The notes under the pieces: generated by a model
Databases searched by the model: none
The model's input: the letters and a program-made list of their open reading frames with translations, nothing else
Told to the model about the DNA's origin: nothing
Made by a program: the position numbers and the translations under genes
Shown: piece by piece, positions 19,336-28,148 of the stretch
Position numbering within the stretch: position 1 is the first letter of the stretch
Layout: each line of letters starts with the position of its first letter
From: Clostridium vincentii
GTDB taxonomy: Bacteria > Bacillota > Clostridia > Clostridiales > Clostridiaceae
Reading direction: 5' to 3'
DNA length: 64,000 nt
Assembly: GCF_002995745.1 (NCBI RefSeq)
Contig: NZ_PVXQ01000003.1
Coordinates: forward strand, 94,747 to 158,746

Positions 19336-19372
19336 ATTGTCTGATAATTGAGACAATTGGCAATTATAAGAC
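19336..19372 (+). repeat. Two mutually exclusive hairpins upstream of pta
   Basis: ATTGTCT (19336-19342) can pair with AGACAAT (19351-19357). Alternatively GTCTGATAATTG (19339-19350) can pair with CAATTATAAGAC (19361-19372, one mismatch). The two pairings share bases, so only one can form. No T-tract follows. It could be a leader or an operator; I see no consensus promoter with good spacing here. Confidence 0.35.
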
Positions 19373-19463
19373 TTTAATAAAAGGAGATTTTAAGGTTGAA
19401 ATGTGTAGAGGCATAGGAGTATAGTATATGGTAAGAGGAATATATAATGAAAGGAGAATATAT

Positions 19464-20483
19464 ATGGAGCTTATGAATAAAATTCTGGAAGTTGCAAGAC
19501 GTGATAAAAAAAGAATAGTACTTCCAGAAGGCAATGAAGAGAGAACAATAATGGCGGCAAAAAATATTCATGAGGAAGGTATTGCATTTCCTATATTAAT
19601 AGGAGATAGAGAAGCAATTTTAAATAAGGCAGTACAGATTGATATAGATTTGACTGGTATTGAAATAGTAGATCCTGAAAAATCAAATAGATTAGATAAA
19701 TATATACAAAGCTTTTATGAACTAAGAAAGGCTAAAGGAATGACTGTAATAAAGGCTGAAAAAATAGTTAAAGATCCTTTATATTTTGCAACAATGATGG
19801 TAAAAATGGACGATGCAGATGGAATGGTGTCGGGAGCTGTACACACGACTGGAGATCTTCTAAGACCAGGATTACAAATCATAAAGACAGCACCTGGGGT
19901 ATCAGTTGTATCAAGTTTCTTTATTATGGTGGTTCCAGGTTCTCAATATGGAGAAGAAGGAATGCTTTTATTTTCAGATTGTGCTGTTAATCCAAATCCA
20001 AATGAAGATCAATTGGCAGCAATTGCAATTGCTACAGCTGAAACTGCAAAGGAAATATGTAAAATCGAACCAAAAGTTGCTATGCTTTCCTTTTCAACTA
20101 TGGGAAGCGCCGATAATGACTTAGTAACAAAGGTTAGAAACGCTACAGAAAAAGTTAAAGAACTTAGACCAGATTTATTAGTAGATGGAGAATTGCAATT
20201 AGATGCAGCTATAGTACAAAAAGTGGCAGGTCAAAAGGCCCCAAATAGCAAGGTGGCAGGAAGAGCAAATGTATTAATATTCCCTGATTTACAATCGGGA
20301 AATATTGGCTATAAATTAGTTCAAAGATTTGCAAATGCTGAAGCAATAGGTCCAATTTGTCAAGGGTTTGCTAAACCTATCAATGATTTATCAAGAGGTT
20401 GTAGCTTCGAAGACATAGTAAAGGTTGTTGCAATTACTGCAGTTCAAGCACAACAAGGACTAAAAAAGCAAAAAGAAAATTAA
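19464..20483 (+). CDS. pta: Phosphate acetyltransferase
   Basis: Converts acetyl-CoA and phosphate to acetyl phosphate, the first step of acetate-forming energy metabolism in fermenting clostridia. Seen in 339 residues are [48 protein letters not shown] and [12 protein letters not shown]. The ATG at 19464 has AAGGAG 7 bases upstream; the longer frame from 19428 has no ribosome site. ackA starts 16 bases downstream, completing the pathway. Confidence 0.97.
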   Translation: MELMNKILEVARRDKKRIVLPEGNEERTIMAAKNIHEEGIAFPILIGDREAILNKAVQIDIDLTGIEIVDPEKSNRLDKYIQSFYELRKAKGMTVIKAEKIVKDPLYFATMMVKMDDADGMVSGAVHTTGDLLRPGLQIIKTAPGVSVVSSFFIMVVPGSQYGEEGMLLFSDCAVNPNPNEDQLAAIAIATAETAKEICKIEPKVAMLSFSTMGSADNDLVTKVRNATEKVKELRPDLLVDGELQLDAAIVQKVAGQKAPNSKVAGRANVLIFPDLQSGNIGYKLVQRFANAEAIGPICQGFAKPINDLSRGCSFEDIVKVVAITAVQAQQGLKKQKEN

Positions 20484-20499
20484 AGGAGGCGTAGTACTC

Positions 20500-21696
20500 A
20501 TGAAAATATTAGTAATAAATTGTGGAAGTTCTTCTGTGAAATATCAATTAATTGATATGAGCAATGAAGATTTACTGGCACAAGGGTTAGTTGAAAGAGT
20601 AGGAATAGATGGATCAATTCTTACTCAGAAAGTAAAGGGTAGAGATAAGTATATTGTACAAGTGCCTATGAAGGATCATAAGGAAGCGATTAGTCATGCT
20701 TTAAATGCATTAGTTGATAAGACTAATGGAGTTATTAAAAGCATGGATGAAATTTCTGCTGTAGGTCATAGAGTTGTTCATGGAGGAGAAAAATATTCAC
20801 AATCTGTATTAGTTAATGATGAAGTTATGGACTATTTAGAAGAATGTGTAAAATTAGCACCGCTTCATAACAGGCCAAACATAATAGGTATAGAAGCTTG
20901 TAAGGCACTTATGCCCAGGATTCCTATGGCTGTAGTTTTTGATACAGCATTTCATGGAACAATGCCTAAACGGGCATACCTTTACCCACTACCATATGAA
21001 CTTTATGAAAAGCATGGCATTAGAAAATATGGTTTTCACGGAACTAGTCATAAATATGTTTCGCAAAAAGTTGCTCAGGTTATGGGTAAAAACATTGAAG
21101 ACATAAATATTATTTCTTGCCATATAGGAAATGGAGCAAGTATTACAGCTATTAAGGGCGGAAAATCTATAGATACTTCAATGGGATTTACCCCTCTTGA
21201 CGGTGTAGCAATGGGAACTAGGAGCGGTAGTATCGATCCAGCAATTATAATGTATTTGGTTAAGGAACTTGGATATACAATTGATGAAGTTAGTGAAATT
21301 TTAAATAAAAAGTCTGGAGTTTTAGGAATCACAAGTATAAGCTCAGACTTAAGAGATATTAAGGAAGCTGCGTATAACAATGAAAATGAAATTGCTAAAT
21401 TAGCTTTAGACATTTTTAGTTATAAGATAAAAACACAAATTGGTGCATATGCTGCAGCCTTAGGTGGAGTAGATGTTATTGTATTTACAGCAGGTATTGG
21501 TGAAAATTCTTTTGAAACAAGAATCGACATTTTAGAAGGCCTTGAATATATGGGCGTGCATTTAAATAAGGAAAGAAATAAGGTTATGGGAGAGATTGCT
21601 TTAATATCAACTGATGATTCGAAAGTCAAAGTTTATGTCATTCCGACTAACGAAGAGTTAATGATTGCAAAAGAAACAAGAGACTTATTACATTAA
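20500..21696 (+). CDS. ackA: Acetate kinase
   Basis: Acetyl phosphate plus ADP gives acetate plus ATP by substrate-level phosphorylation. ASKHA-fold motifs in 398 residues are [63 protein letters not shown] and FTAGIGENS. Strong AAAGGAGG site. It is co-transcribed with pta. A SigA promoter for the next operon begins 5 bases after the stop. Confidence 0.98.
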   Translation: MKILVINCGSSSVKYQLIDMSNEDLLAQGLVERVGIDGSILTQKVKGRDKYIVQVPMKDHKEAISHALNALVDKTNGVIKSMDEISAVGHRVVHGGEKYSQSVLVNDEVMDYLEECVKLAPLHNRPNIIGIEACKALMPRIPMAVVFDTAFHGTMPKRAYLYPLPYELYEKHGIRKYGFHGTSHKYVSQKVAQVMGKNIEDINIISCHIGNGASITAIKGGKSIDTSMGFTPLDGVAMGTRSGSIDPAIIMYLVKELGYTIDEVSEILNKKSGVLGITSISSDLRDIKEAAYNNENEIAKLALDIFSYKIKTQIGAYAAALGGVDVIVFTAGIGENSFETRIDILEGLEYMGVHLNKERNKVMGEIALISTDDSKVKVYVIPTNEELMIAKETRDLLH

Positions 21697-21700
21697 TCCC

Positions 21701-21729
21701 TTGACTTTTAGTCCGATGCTTTATATAAT
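21701..21729 (+). promoter_or_regulatory. SigA promoter of yceD-rpmF-plsX
   Basis: TTGACT, a 17-base spacer and perfect TATAAT, 64 bases before the yceD ATG. It is one of the best consensus promoters in the window. Confidence 0.8.
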
Positions 21730-21760
21730 AAATTGTGTTTGTTCAGCAAATATTTCTACT

Positions 21761-21792
21761 AAGGAGTGAAAAGACTCATTAGAGTCTGTCTT
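21761..21792 (+). promoter_or_regulatory. Shine-Dalgarno separated from the yceD start by a hairpin
   Basis: AAGGAG (21761-21766) is 26 bases from the yceD ATG, too far for normal use. In between, AGACTC (21772-21777) and GAGTCT (21782-21787) form a 6-bp stem with a 4-base loop. If folded, the effective spacing is 10 bases. No better ribosome site is closer to the ATG. Confidence 0.5.
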
Positions 21793-22305
21793 ATGAAGAT
21801 TAAATTATCAGACTTAATTTCAAAAAAAGAACGGAAAAAGAATATTTCACTTAATTTTAAGATTGAACCCTTTACTTTTGAAGGGGACAAAGTTAATCCA
21901 ATATCAGAAGTTATAACAGAAGGTTCAGCTGCGGCGGATAATGATGTTGTAAGCATACAAATACATATCCAGTGTGAAGTAGAACTTATTTGTTCAAGAT
22001 GTTTAGATACCTTTATCTATCCAATAGATATTGATATAGAAGAAAGGTTTACAAGTGATAGTAGTCTTCTAATAGGGGAAGATAATCTAACATTTGTACA
22101 AGATGATGTTTTAGACATCGCAGAAATTGTTGAAAATTCAATAATTTCGACCTTACCTATTAAAAAACTTTGCCAGGTGCATTGCAAAGGATTATGTCAA
22201 AGTTGTGGTGCTAACCTAAATAGGCAAAGTTGTAACTGTAACAACGAAGACTATGATATCAGATTAGAAGGATTAAGATCGTTGTTGAATAATAAGGAGG
22301 TGTAA
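21793..22305 (+). CDS. yceD: YceD/DUF177 family protein
   Basis: DUF177 protein, widely encoded next to rpmF and implicated in 23S rRNA or large-subunit maturation; the biochemical role is not settled. The 170 residues contain VELICSRCLDTFIYPI and a C-terminal cysteine cluster (CQVHCKGLCQSCGANL, then CNC), a probable zinc site. I chose the ATG at 21793 because homologues start near MKIxLSDLISKK. A GTG at 21766 would overlap its own ribosome site. It precedes rpmF by 2 bases. Confidence 0.9.
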   Translation: MKIKLSDLISKKERKKNISLNFKIEPFTFEGDKVNPISEVITEGSAAADNDVVSIQIHIQCEVELICSRCLDTFIYPIDIDIEERFTSDSSLLIGEDNLTFVQDDVLDIAEIVENSIISTLPIKKLCQVHCKGLCQSCGANLNRQSCNCNNEDYDIRLEGLRSLLNNKEV

Positions 22306-22307
22306 CA

Positions 22308-22493
22308 ATGGGAAATCCAACAAGAAAAACATTTAGAGCTAGAAGAGATTCAAGAAGAGCTCAAACTATGAAGACAAGTATACCTGGTATAGTTGAATGT
22401 CCTCAATGTCATGACATGAAACTTAGTCATAGAGTATGTAAGAATTGTGGTTATTATAAGGGCATAGAAGTAGTAGCAATTGCTCAAGAATAA
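22308..22493 (+). CDS. rpmF: 50S ribosomal protein L32
   Basis: Large-subunit protein L32, 61 residues, with the family start MGNPTRKTFRARRDSRRAQ. It is a zinc-ribbon version (CPQCHDM then CKNC). The AAGGAGGTG site lies in the last codons of yceD. It is followed by an intrinsic terminator, beyond which the lipid gene plsX continues. Confidence 0.97.
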   Translation: MGNPTRKTFRARRDSRRAQTMKTSIPGIVECPQCHDMKLSHRVCKNCGYYKGIEVVAIAQE

Positions 22494-22518
22494 AGAAAGT
22501 CTTTTGACTTTCTTTTCT
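22492..22518 (+). terminator. Intrinsic terminator/attenuator after rpmF
   Basis: AAAGAAAGTC / GACTTTCTTT stem with a TTTT loop and following T-rich stretch, directly at the rpmF stop. plsX is 30 bases on and may rely on read-through. Confidence 0.8.
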
Positions 22519-22548
22519 TTTATTTAAACGAAAAAAGGAGAGAAAATT

Positions 22549-23547
22549 ATGAAGATAGCTATAGATGGAATGGGTGGAGATCATGCACCTAGGGCTGTAG
22601 TAGAGGGTATGGTACAAGCATTAAAAGAATATAATGATTTAGAAATATATATTACTGGGCCAAAAGATAAAATTGAAGCGGAACTTTTTAAATATAATTA
22701 CTCTAAGGAACGAGTAACAATAGTAAATGCAACAGAGGTTATAGAAGCTAATGAGCATCCTGTTATGGCCTTAAGAAAGAAAAAAGATTCAAGTATAGTT
22801 AAAGCATTGAACTTAGTAAGTACAGGGGAATGTGAAGCAATAATTTCTGCAGGAAGTACGGGAGCATTTTTAGCGGGATGTACCCTTATTATTGGAAGAA
22901 TTAAAGGAATTGAGAGACCGGCCCTAGCGCCTATAATGCCAGGACGACGAGGAAAATTTATGGTTGTCGATGTTGGTGCTAATGTGGATTGTAAACCGGA
23001 GTATCTAGTTCAATTTGCTAAGATGGGTAAAATATACTATGAAGCTATGTTTGATTCAAAAAATACTTCTGTGGGTCTTGTTAATATAGGGGTGGAAGAC
23101 GAAAAGGGTAATGAATTAACTAAAGCTACTTATAAACTTCTTAAGGAAGAGGAGTTTAATTTCGTTGGTAATGTTGAACCTAGAGAAATTCCTAAGGGAG
23201 AAGTTAATGTATTAGTTACAGATGGATTTGTTGGAAATACAGTTTTAAAAATGTATGAAGGCTGCGCTTCAAATTTATTAGGAATGATTAAGGATGAAAT
23301 TTATTCATCGTCAATATTTGCGAAACTGGGAGCTTTACTATTAAAGCCTGTTTTCAAAAAACTTATGGTTAAATTTGATTATAAGGAAGTTGGAGGAGCA
23401 CCGTTTTTAGGAGTAAAGGCAGTTTGTATAAAAGCACATGGTAGTTCTGATGGAAAGGCTTTTAAAAATGCAATAAAACAAGCTAAGAGTTTCAAAGAAA
23501 GAGGGATATTGTCTAAAATTGAAAGCGAAATGGCAAAAACAAAATAA
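22549..23547 (+). CDS. plsX: Acyl-ACP:phosphate acyltransferase PlsX
   Basis: Makes acyl phosphate from acyl-ACP for phospholipid synthesis. Family features in 332 residues are [47 protein letters not shown] and the C-terminal [20 protein letters not shown] precedes the ATG. The order yceD-rpmF-plsX-acpP is conserved in bacteria and ties it to the acyl carrier protein gene 85 bases downstream. Confidence 0.97.
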   Translation: MKIAIDGMGGDHAPRAVVEGMVQALKEYNDLEIYITGPKDKIEAELFKYNYSKERVTIVNATEVIEANEHPVMALRKKKDSSIVKALNLVSTGECEAIISAGSTGAFLAGCTLIIGRIKGIERPALAPIMPGRRGKFMVVDVGANVDCKPEYLVQFAKMGKIYYEAMFDSKNTSVGLVNIGVEDEKGNELTKATYKLLKEEEFNFVGNVEPREIPKGEVNVLVTDGFVGNTVLKMYEGCASNLLGMIKDEIYSSSIFAKLGALLLKPVFKKLMVKFDYKEVGGAPFLGVKAVCIKAHGSSDGKAFKNAIKQAKSFKERGILSKIESEMAKTK

Positions 23548-23573
23548 TATTCCAAATTTATTTAAAAGGTATA

Positions 23574-23602
23574 TTGACGAATATATTTATATATACTATT
23601 AT
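23574..23602 (+). promoter_or_regulatory. Probable SigA promoter of acpP
   Basis: TTGACG, 17-base spacer, TATTAT, 30 bases before the acpP start, in the plsX-acpP gap. Confidence 0.65.
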
Positions 23603-23632
23603 CAAAAGGAAAGGACTTTGGAGGTGAAGATA

Positions 23633-23863
23633 ATGTTTGAAAAAATACAAGAAATAATAGCAGATAAACTTAGTATTAATGTTGAAGAAATTACTTTGGA
23701 ATCATCATTTACAGATGATTTGAATGCAGATTCTTTAGATATTGTTGAATTAATAATGGCTTTAGAAGATGAACTAGACTTAGAGATACCTGATGAAGAA
23801 GTTGAAGGATTCAAAACAGTTGGAGATGTAGTTACTTACGTAAAGACACAACAAGAGGACTAA
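23633..23863 (+). CDS. acpP: Acyl carrier protein
   Basis: Small acidic carrier (76 residues) whose Ser34, in the conserved DLNADSLD, receives phosphopantetheine made through coaD. The helix pattern and C-terminal VGDVVTYVK are typical. The start at 23633 has GGAGGTG 8 bases upstream; a longer frame from 23519 runs through the promoter and is not credible. It has its own promoter and terminator, fitting its high expression. Confidence 0.97.
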   Translation: MFEKIQEIIADKLSINVEEITLESSFTDDLNADSLDIVELIMALEDELDLEIPDEEVEGFKTVGDVVTYVKTQQED

Positions 23864-23866
23864 TAT

Positions 23867-23892
23867 AATCCCGCATTTTGGCGGGATTTTCA
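23867..23892 (+). terminator. Intrinsic terminator after acpP
   Basis: GC-rich stem AATCCCGC / GCGGGATT, 6-base loop, then TTTTCATTTT, just after the acpP stop. Confidence 0.9.
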
Positions 23893-23901
23893 TTTTAGAA
23901 T

Positions 23902-23953
23902 AGTGTATTCTTGAATTTATTAGAATGAAAATCTAAAGATTGAAGAATACACT
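23902..23953 (+). promoter_or_regulatory. Long hairpin in the rnc leader
   Basis: AGTGTATTCTT (23902-23912) is the exact reverse complement of AAGAATACACT (23943-23953). After one G-G mismatch five more pairs follow, then an A bulge and TTAGA/TCTAA closing a 7-base loop, about 21 pairs in all. The structure ends one base before the AGGAGG region of rnc. A processing or operator site is possible. Confidence 0.6.
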
Positions 23954-23966
23954 TATAGGAGGCACA

Positions 23967-24659
23967 ATGAAGAATTTAATAAATGTTGAAGAGGCTATTG
24001 GAGTCAAATTCAATAATTCAACTTTAATACAGACTGCACTTACTCATAGTTCATATGCAAAGCAGTTTAAGGATGCACAGTACAACGAGAGGTTAGAATT
24101 TTTAGGTGATTCTGTTTTACAATTATGTATTACAGAATATTTGTTTGTAAATTATAAAAATAAGTCAGAAGGGGAATTGACTAAGATTAGAAGCCTAATA
24201 GTATGTGAAAATTCCTTATATAAAGTTGCCCGAAAAATTAATCTATCAGAGTTTATTAGAATGAGTCGAGGAGAAGAACTAACTGGCGGTAGAGAAAGAA
24301 TTTCTATACAAGCTGATGCTGTTGAAGCCGTTCTTGCTGCTATATATTTAGATAGAGGGATTGAAGAAGCAAATAAATTTATTATGGAAAAGTTTATGGA
24401 CATAATTAGCAAAGCTGTTCAAAATAAGATAATATTGGATTTTAAGACCAAATTACAAGAACTCTTACAGGTAAATGGAGAAGTAAATATTACTTATGAG
24501 TTAATTAAATATGAAGGGCCACCCCATCATAGAAAGTTTTTTGTTAGTGTTTTTCTGGCTGACAAGGAGATGGGTAAAGGTCTAGGGTATAGTAAAAAGG
24601 AAGCTGAACAAAATGCAGCAAAGGAAGCCTTGATTAACTTGGAAGCTATAGATGAGTAA
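23967..24659 (+). CDS. rnc: Ribonuclease III
   Basis: Double-strand-specific RNase that processes rRNA precursors and regulates mRNAs. The N-terminal nuclease domain has the signature NERLEFLGDSVLQL (catalytic-site Glu41 and Asp48) and QADAVEAVLAAIYLD. The C-terminal double-stranded-RNA-binding domain ends in GYSKKEAEQNAAKEAL. 230 residues. The ATG at 23967 follows AGGAGG by 4 bases. The leader contains a long hairpin (23902-23953). It overlaps the next gene by 8 bases. Confidence 0.96.
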   Translation: MKNLINVEEAIGVKFNNSTLIQTALTHSSYAKQFKDAQYNERLEFLGDSVLQLCITEYLFVNYKNKSEGELTKIRSLIVCENSLYKVARKINLSEFIRMSRGEELTGGRERISIQADAVEAVLAAIYLDRGIEEANKFIMEKFMDIISKAVQNKIILDFKTKLQELLQVNGEVNITYELIKYEGPPHHRKFFVSVFLADKEMGKGLGYSKKEAEQNAAKEALINLEAIDE

Positions 24660-25659
24660 AGATTATTATATTATACCTATATTTGTACCCCACGAAGGAT
24701 GCCCACATAACTGTGTATTCTGTAATCAAGATAGGATAACAGGTGTAAAGGATAGAGTTACTGCTAGAACTGTATACAATATAGTTGATGAGTATTTAAG
24801 TACTATTAATAGAATTGGTTCTACTGTGGAAATATCTTTTTTTGGGGGGACATTTACAGCTATAGAGGAAAAGAAACAACAGGAACTTTTGCAAGTAGCC
24901 ATGGAATATAAGGATAAAGGTTTAATTGATAAAATAAGATTGTCGACTCGTCCTGATGCAATTAATCAGTATATACTTAATTACATTGAGGAATACAAGG
25001 TTGATATTATTGAACTTGGAGTACAATCTCTCTATGATGATGTTCTTGTGGCTTCAGGAAGAGGACATACAGTTAAGGATGTGGAAGTGGCATCTAAGCT
25101 AATTAAAGAGTCTGGCTTTACATTAGGGCATCAGATTATGCCTGGGCTTCCAAAGGACAACTTTAATAAAGATATTATGTCTGTTAAAAAATCAATAGAG
25201 ATGAAACCTGATATCTGTAGAATATATCCTTCCTTAGTAATAAAGGATACTCCAATGGAAACTATGTATCTAAGAGGGGAGTATATCCCATATTCATTAG
25301 AGGAAGCCGTTGAAGTATGTAAAGAGCTTTATAAATTATATACTGAGGCTAATGTTCAAATTATTAGAATAGGGCTTCAACCAACAGAAGCTATTGCTAA
25401 AGATGTGGATGTCATAGCTGGGCCATTTCACCCCGCATTTAGAGAATTAGTTGAGGGAAGTTTGATGAGTGAAAAGATTAGAGAAACATTAGGAAGTCCT
25501 TCAAAGGCATTGGTGGAAATTAATGAAAAAGATTTAAGCAAGTTATATGCAAATAAGAAATTTTATTATAATAAGCTGAGTAGAGAAGGTTACGAGATAC
25601 AGGTTAAGGTTTCTGGTGAATTAGAAAGAGGAAATATTTTAATAAGTAAGATTATTTAA
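24652..25659 (+). CDS. Elp3-like radical SAM protein
   Basis: Radical SAM enzyme of the bacterial Elp3-like type commonly found beside rnc and smc in clostridia. The [4Fe-4S] motif is CPHNCVFC (Cys17, 21, 24), followed by ISFFGGTFTAI, STRPDAI and ELGVQSLYDDV. The 335 residues lack an obvious C-terminal acetyltransferase domain, so it is shorter than true Elp3 and its substrate is unknown. Start inside the rnc end, translationally coupled. Two terminators follow. Confidence 0.85.
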   Translation: MSKDYYIIPIFVPHEGCPHNCVFCNQDRITGVKDRVTARTVYNIVDEYLSTINRIGSTVEISFFGGTFTAIEEKKQQELLQVAMEYKDKGLIDKIRLSTRPDAINQYILNYIEEYKVDIIELGVQSLYDDVLVASGRGHTVKDVEVASKLIKESGFTLGHQIMPGLPKDNFNKDIMSVKKSIEMKPDICRIYPSLVIKDTPMETMYLRGEYIPYSLEEAVEVCKELYKLYTEANVQIIRIGLQPTEAIAKDVDVIAGPFHPAFRELVEGSLMSEKIRETLGSPSKALVEINEKDLSKLYANKKFYYNKLSREGYEIQVKVSGELERGNILISKII

Positions 25660-25686
25660 GATGCAGCTATTAGCTGTGTCTTTTTC
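25660..25686 (+). terminator. First terminator after the Elp3-like gene
   Basis: GATGCAGCT ATT AGCTGTGTC pairs over 9 bases (two wobbles) and is followed by TTTTT. Confidence 0.75.
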
Positions 25687-25715
25687 AATATAAGGGAAAT
25701 TATAGATTCTTTTAT

Positions 25716-25756
25716 AAAAAGATATTACATCTTGTGGGATGTAGTGTCTTTTTTTT
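25716..25756 (+). terminator. Second terminator after the Elp3-like gene
   Basis: GATATTACATC / GATGTAGTGTC, 11 pairs with wobbles, flanked by AAAAA and a run of eight T. Together with the hairpin at 25660 it closes off the conserved operon before the accessory segment. Confidence 0.8.
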
Positions 25757-25886
25757 ATTTTCTATAAAAATATAATCAAAAGGAAAAATTTGTAGAAATT
25801 TAATGAAAAAAAATCACTCGATTTACTGTAATATTTTTATGTAAAGCATATATCTAAAGTGAAAAGTACAATGAAAAAAATAAATC

Positions 25887-25906
25887 CGTGTACAAGCGAG
25901 TACGCG
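25887..25906 (+). repeat. Hairpin upstream of the replisome-organizer-like gene
   Basis: CGTGTAC aagcga GTACGCG gives 7 pairs (one G-T wobble) ending about 10 bases before the AGGAG site. No T-tract. It may be a leader structure or operator; function unknown. Confidence 0.35.
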
Positions 25907-25929
25907 AGATATCATGAGGAGTGATTATT

Positions 25930-26688
25930 ATGAGACCGAGAAAAATTGTTAAAATAAAAATTGATATGTATGAAGATATTAAATTAAAAATAATAGATAC
26001 AAGGCCTGAAAGGGATCTTATCCAACATATTTGGTCTAGGCTTGTAAATTTAGCTGGTAAGGTTAATCAGGAAGGCGATTTATATATGTCAAAAAACATG
26101 CCATATACTATTGAAACCTTAGCAATAGAATTTAATAGAGACTGTAGGCAAATTAAGTTAGCCCTAGATACATTTATAGAATTAGAAATGATTGAACTTA
26201 ATGAAGTTAATGTTTATAGAGTTACGAATTTTGCTAAACATCAAAACATTAAGGTGCAAGAAAAAATAAAGTCTAAAGATGAAGAGGTAAAAAATAAGGA
26301 AATAGTGGTAAAAGAAGATTTGAAAAAAGAGATATATGATAATGAAGATAAAGGGTTTGAAAATACAATAGGTCAAAATAAAGTTGAAGTTGTTAAAATT
26401 GAGGACATAGGTAATTTAGAAACTACTAGCAGTAGCATTAACAAAGTTGATAAAACAGTTAAGGACAAGCCTAATAATAAGTTGCAAGAGAAAATTCCTA
26501 TAGGTTTGGAAACCAAGAAAAATATGATGATGGATAAAAAGAAGAAAAAAGAGAAAATCTATGATTTTACAGATGAAAAAGATGAAAAAGATGTTAAAGG
26601 TAATGATATGGTTGATTTTCAAGATTATGATGAGAATAAATCTTTGGGTAAAGGTGAGACTTTAGTTAGTCGCTTCGTGGTCTTTTAG
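25930..26688 (+). CDS. Phage replisome organizer-like (DnaD-related N-terminal) protein
   Basis: The N-terminal part (about 1-115) resembles the phage replisome organizer N-terminal domain, a winged-helix DNA-binding module: IKIDMYEDIKLKIID, then HIWSRLVNLAGKVNQEG, MPYTIETLAIEFNRD and the helix IKLALDTFIELEMI. The rest (about 116-252) is low-complexity, rich in Lys/Glu/Asp, with no DnaD-like C-terminal domain visible. The ATG at 25930 lies 8 bases after AGGAG; a GTG at 25921 overlaps the site. No other phage gene adjoins, so it may be a domesticated remnant or a host protein. Confidence 0.65.
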   Translation: MRPRKIVKIKIDMYEDIKLKIIDTRPERDLIQHIWSRLVNLAGKVNQEGDLYMSKNMPYTIETLAIEFNRDCRQIKLALDTFIELEMIELNEVNVYRVTNFAKHQNIKVQEKIKSKDEEVKNKEIVVKEDLKKEIYDNEDKGFENTIGQNKVEVVKIEDIGNLETTSSSINKVDKTVKDKPNNKLQEKIPIGLETKKNMMMDKKKKKEKIYDFTDEKDEKDVKGNDMVDFQDYDENKSLGKGETLVSRFVVF

Positions 26689-26789
26689 ATAGAGATGGGT
26701 GTTTGAATGTGACATATTATGTGATTGTTTACTAAAATCTAATGTATAATAGAGGTATGAAAATATATTTGCAAAGAAGGAGAGTTCAT

Positions 26790-27424
26790 ATGCCGTTATT
26801 AATAACACAAGAACAGTATAATCATGCAATGTCAATTATACATGGTAAAGACGTATTAATACCATTTTTTCAAGAGTTAAAAGAATGGATAGAAGAAGAA
26901 TATCAGATTAATGTAATAGATTTTATTATGGAAGATTCAATTTGTGAAGATAAAAAGAGGATACTTATGCTAATTAATAAAAGTCTGAATTATCAAGAAA
27001 ATAGGTATCGTAAAAAATTAGAGCAGATAAATAAAATATGATGAGGCATATATCACCTTTGACAGTAAGGAAGTTTTAGATACTTGTTATAATGGAAACC
27101 TATGGCACTATTATAAATAGTAATGTTTTCTATTTTTGCACGTGAGAGCGAGTAAAGTGTTGGTTATGTCTATAATTGGAAGCTGCTGTTGCTAGAGAAA
27201 AGGACTTAAATATTGAATAAAGTTTAGGATTATTAATGGGGAACCGTACCATAAATAGTACAATACTATATATGCTTTAAAATAATTCGGATTTAAACAA
27301 TATGATCACAATTTAATATTATGGCTTATTGTAGTGATGAATTTAATGAAAACTCTAAATCGGATTTACAGTAGATTTATCTTAGGCGTGAAAGAACATA
27401 TAAAAGGATTAAAGGTAAAATTAT
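26790..27424 (+). pseudogene. Frameshifted and decayed gene of unknown family
   Basis: An intact 83-residue frame (26790-27041, GAAGGAGAG before the ATG, start MPLLITQEQYNHAMS) reads ...KLEQINKI then stops. One frame over, from 27037, protein-like sequence continues at once (YDEAYITFDSKEVLDT...LWHYYK, to 27120). That same frame later gives FRIINGEPYHK and FGFKQYDHNLIL between single stop codons, to about 27424. The pattern looks like one longer gene broken by a frameshift near 27035 and several stops. I do not recognise the family. The 27042-27473 gap holds nothing else that I can support. Confidence 0.55.
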
Positions 27425-27479
27425 AGAATTAAATAATAAATAATAAATTTAAAATAAGATTAAATAAAAGAGGATGAAG

Positions 27480-28148
27480 ATGAGGAAAAAACTTTTACTT
27501 ATAGAAGATGATGCTAAGTTAATAAAATATATGGAAGAATACTTAAGTGCTTATGATTATTCAGTTCAAACAATAAAAGATTTCAATCATGTTGAGGAGG
27601 AAATATATAAGGCCGAAAGTGATTTAATACTTTTGGATATAAATCTTCCTAAGTTTGATGGATTCTATTTTTTGAAGGTAATTAGGAAAAAGCTAAATAC
27701 TCCTATTATTATAGTTTCTTCAAGAAGTGAAGAGGGAGAACAAATTAGAGGGATAGATCTAGGCGCAGATGATTACATAACAAAACCTTTTAGCATGGGA
27801 ATACTTTTATCAAAAATAAATGCAGTCTTAAGAAGAACAAATAGTTTCAATGAAAACATTATTGAGGTTAAGAATATAAAGCTTTTTTGTGAGAGCATGG
27901 AAATAAGAGTAGATAATGAAAGTATTCCTTTATCTAAAAATGAATACAAGCTCCTTAAGATATTTTTCATTAACTATGAAAAAGTAGTTAAAAGAGAAGA
28001 ATTGCTAGAGGTATTATGGGATGAGGATGAATTTGTAGATGATAATACTTTAACAGTTAACATAACAAGGTTAAAGAAGAAGCTTAAGGATAAGGAAATA
28101 CAATTAACCATAGAAACGAAGAGGGGGATGGGCTATGTCCTTAGGTAA
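27480..28148 (+). CDS. OmpR-family response regulator, BceR type
   Basis: Response regulator of a Bce-like peptide-antibiotic sensing module. The receiver domain has the acidic pair Glu9-Asp10, phospho-acceptor Asp53 (LLDINLPKFDG) and a conserved Lys in DYITKPF. The C-terminal winged helix ends with ETKRGMGYVLR. I chose the ATG at 27480 because AGAGG ends 6 bases upstream; the ATG at 27474 abuts it. 222 residues. It overlaps the sensor kinase gene by 14 bases. Confidence 0.9.
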   Translation: MRKKLLLIEDDAKLIKYMEEYLSAYDYSVQTIKDFNHVEEEIYKAESDLILLDINLPKFDGFYFLKVIRKKLNTPIIIVSSRSEEGEQIRGIDLGADDYITKPFSMGILLSKINAVLRRTNSFNENIIEVKNIKLFCESMEIRVDNESIPLSKNEYKLLKIFFINYEKVVKREELLEVLWDEDEFVDDNTLTVNITRLKKKLKDKEIQLTIETKRGMGYVLR

